From assembly GCA_001880285.1 (NCBI GenBank), contig CP016269.1, positions 2,118,501 to 2,182,500 of the forward strand: 64,000 nt of DNA, written 5' to 3'. The position numbers and the translations under genes were made by a program. Below are positions 63,935 to 64,000 of the stretch, piece after piece. The notes beneath the pieces are model-generated. The model did no database searches. It was not told where the DNA came from and saw only the letters and a program-made list of their open reading frames with translations. The stretch's first letter is position 1, and the number at the start of each line of letters is the position of its first letter. The stretch comes from Flavobacteriaceae bacterium UJ101 (lineage in GTDB: Bacteria > Bacteroidota > Bacteroidia > Flavobacteriales > UJ101).

Positions 63935-64000
63935 TTATTTAATGTTAGTTGTGTGATTTAAGAATTAATATTAATAAAGACTATTGATTAACAATTATGG

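Noticed and set aside
63935-64000. A gene start at the right edge (ATG at 63997)
   Set aside because: Only one codon lies in the window; nothing can be supported.

Overview
The window is AT-rich chromosomal DNA from a member of the Bacteroidota, most likely class Flavobacteriia. The evidence is: secreted proteins with C-terminal type IX secretion (T9SS) sorting domains, a SusC/SusD pair, an S46 dipeptidyl-peptidase, Bacteroidota-type promoter boxes (TAnnTTTG), A-rich leaders instead of Shine-Dalgarno sequences, and DNA-maintenance and housekeeping genes typical of the class. I cannot name a species. I see no rRNA, tRNA, CRISPR array or transposase.

Layout, left to right. (1) 1-5.4 kb: the tail of a LamG-like surface protein, an S46 peptidase whose specificity residue points to DPP11 (Asp/Glu), and dnaK. 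(2) 5.7-19.8 kb: a co-directional accessory locus. It holds a T9SS-sorted repeat protein, an RHS-type protein, a tail-fibre-like coiled-coil protein translationally coupled to a second RHS protein (DUF6443 type) with a variable tip, and a candidate immunity lipoprotein. Downstream are two displaced RHS tip cassettes that keep part of the RHS core DNA but have no conventional start, each followed by its own small candidate immunity gene. A 94-base intergenic repeat carrying a terminator flanks the displaced block. (3) 20.0-24.6 kb: a leftward cluster of poorly known exported proteins and a DUF3857/transglutaminase/DUF2569 membrane protein. (4) 25-45 kb: mostly housekeeping genes (ung, argS, M1 peptidase, T9SS subtilase, cinA, SulP transporter, lon, a TPR sensor kinase, purA, a di-heme peroxidase). 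(5) 45-57.8 kb: a leftward run with ThrE-type exporter, GNAT, a MacAB-like ABC efflux system, and a SusC-SusD-lipoprotein uptake operon. (6) 57.9-64 kb: aroA, a DUF4377/META lipoprotein, mutS2, a DinB protein, and an overlapping HipA-like kinase/DUF3037 pair.

The most notable system is the polymorphic RHS toxin locus. One complete delivery protein sits upstream of a small library of alternative C-terminal modules that share core DNA with it, an arrangement suited to tip replacement by recombination. One displaced tip carries a lipase-like HSRGAA motif, and each tip has a different kind of candidate immunity protein (lipoprotein or three-helix membrane protein).

A second point is regulatory. 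dnaK and lon, 34 kb apart, both have a sigma-54-like element (TGGCAY-N5-TTGAA with GG and GA ten bases apart) upstream. This would fit a shared heat-shock control in a phylum that lacks RpoH. All functional calls come from reading the sequence; no database searches were run.
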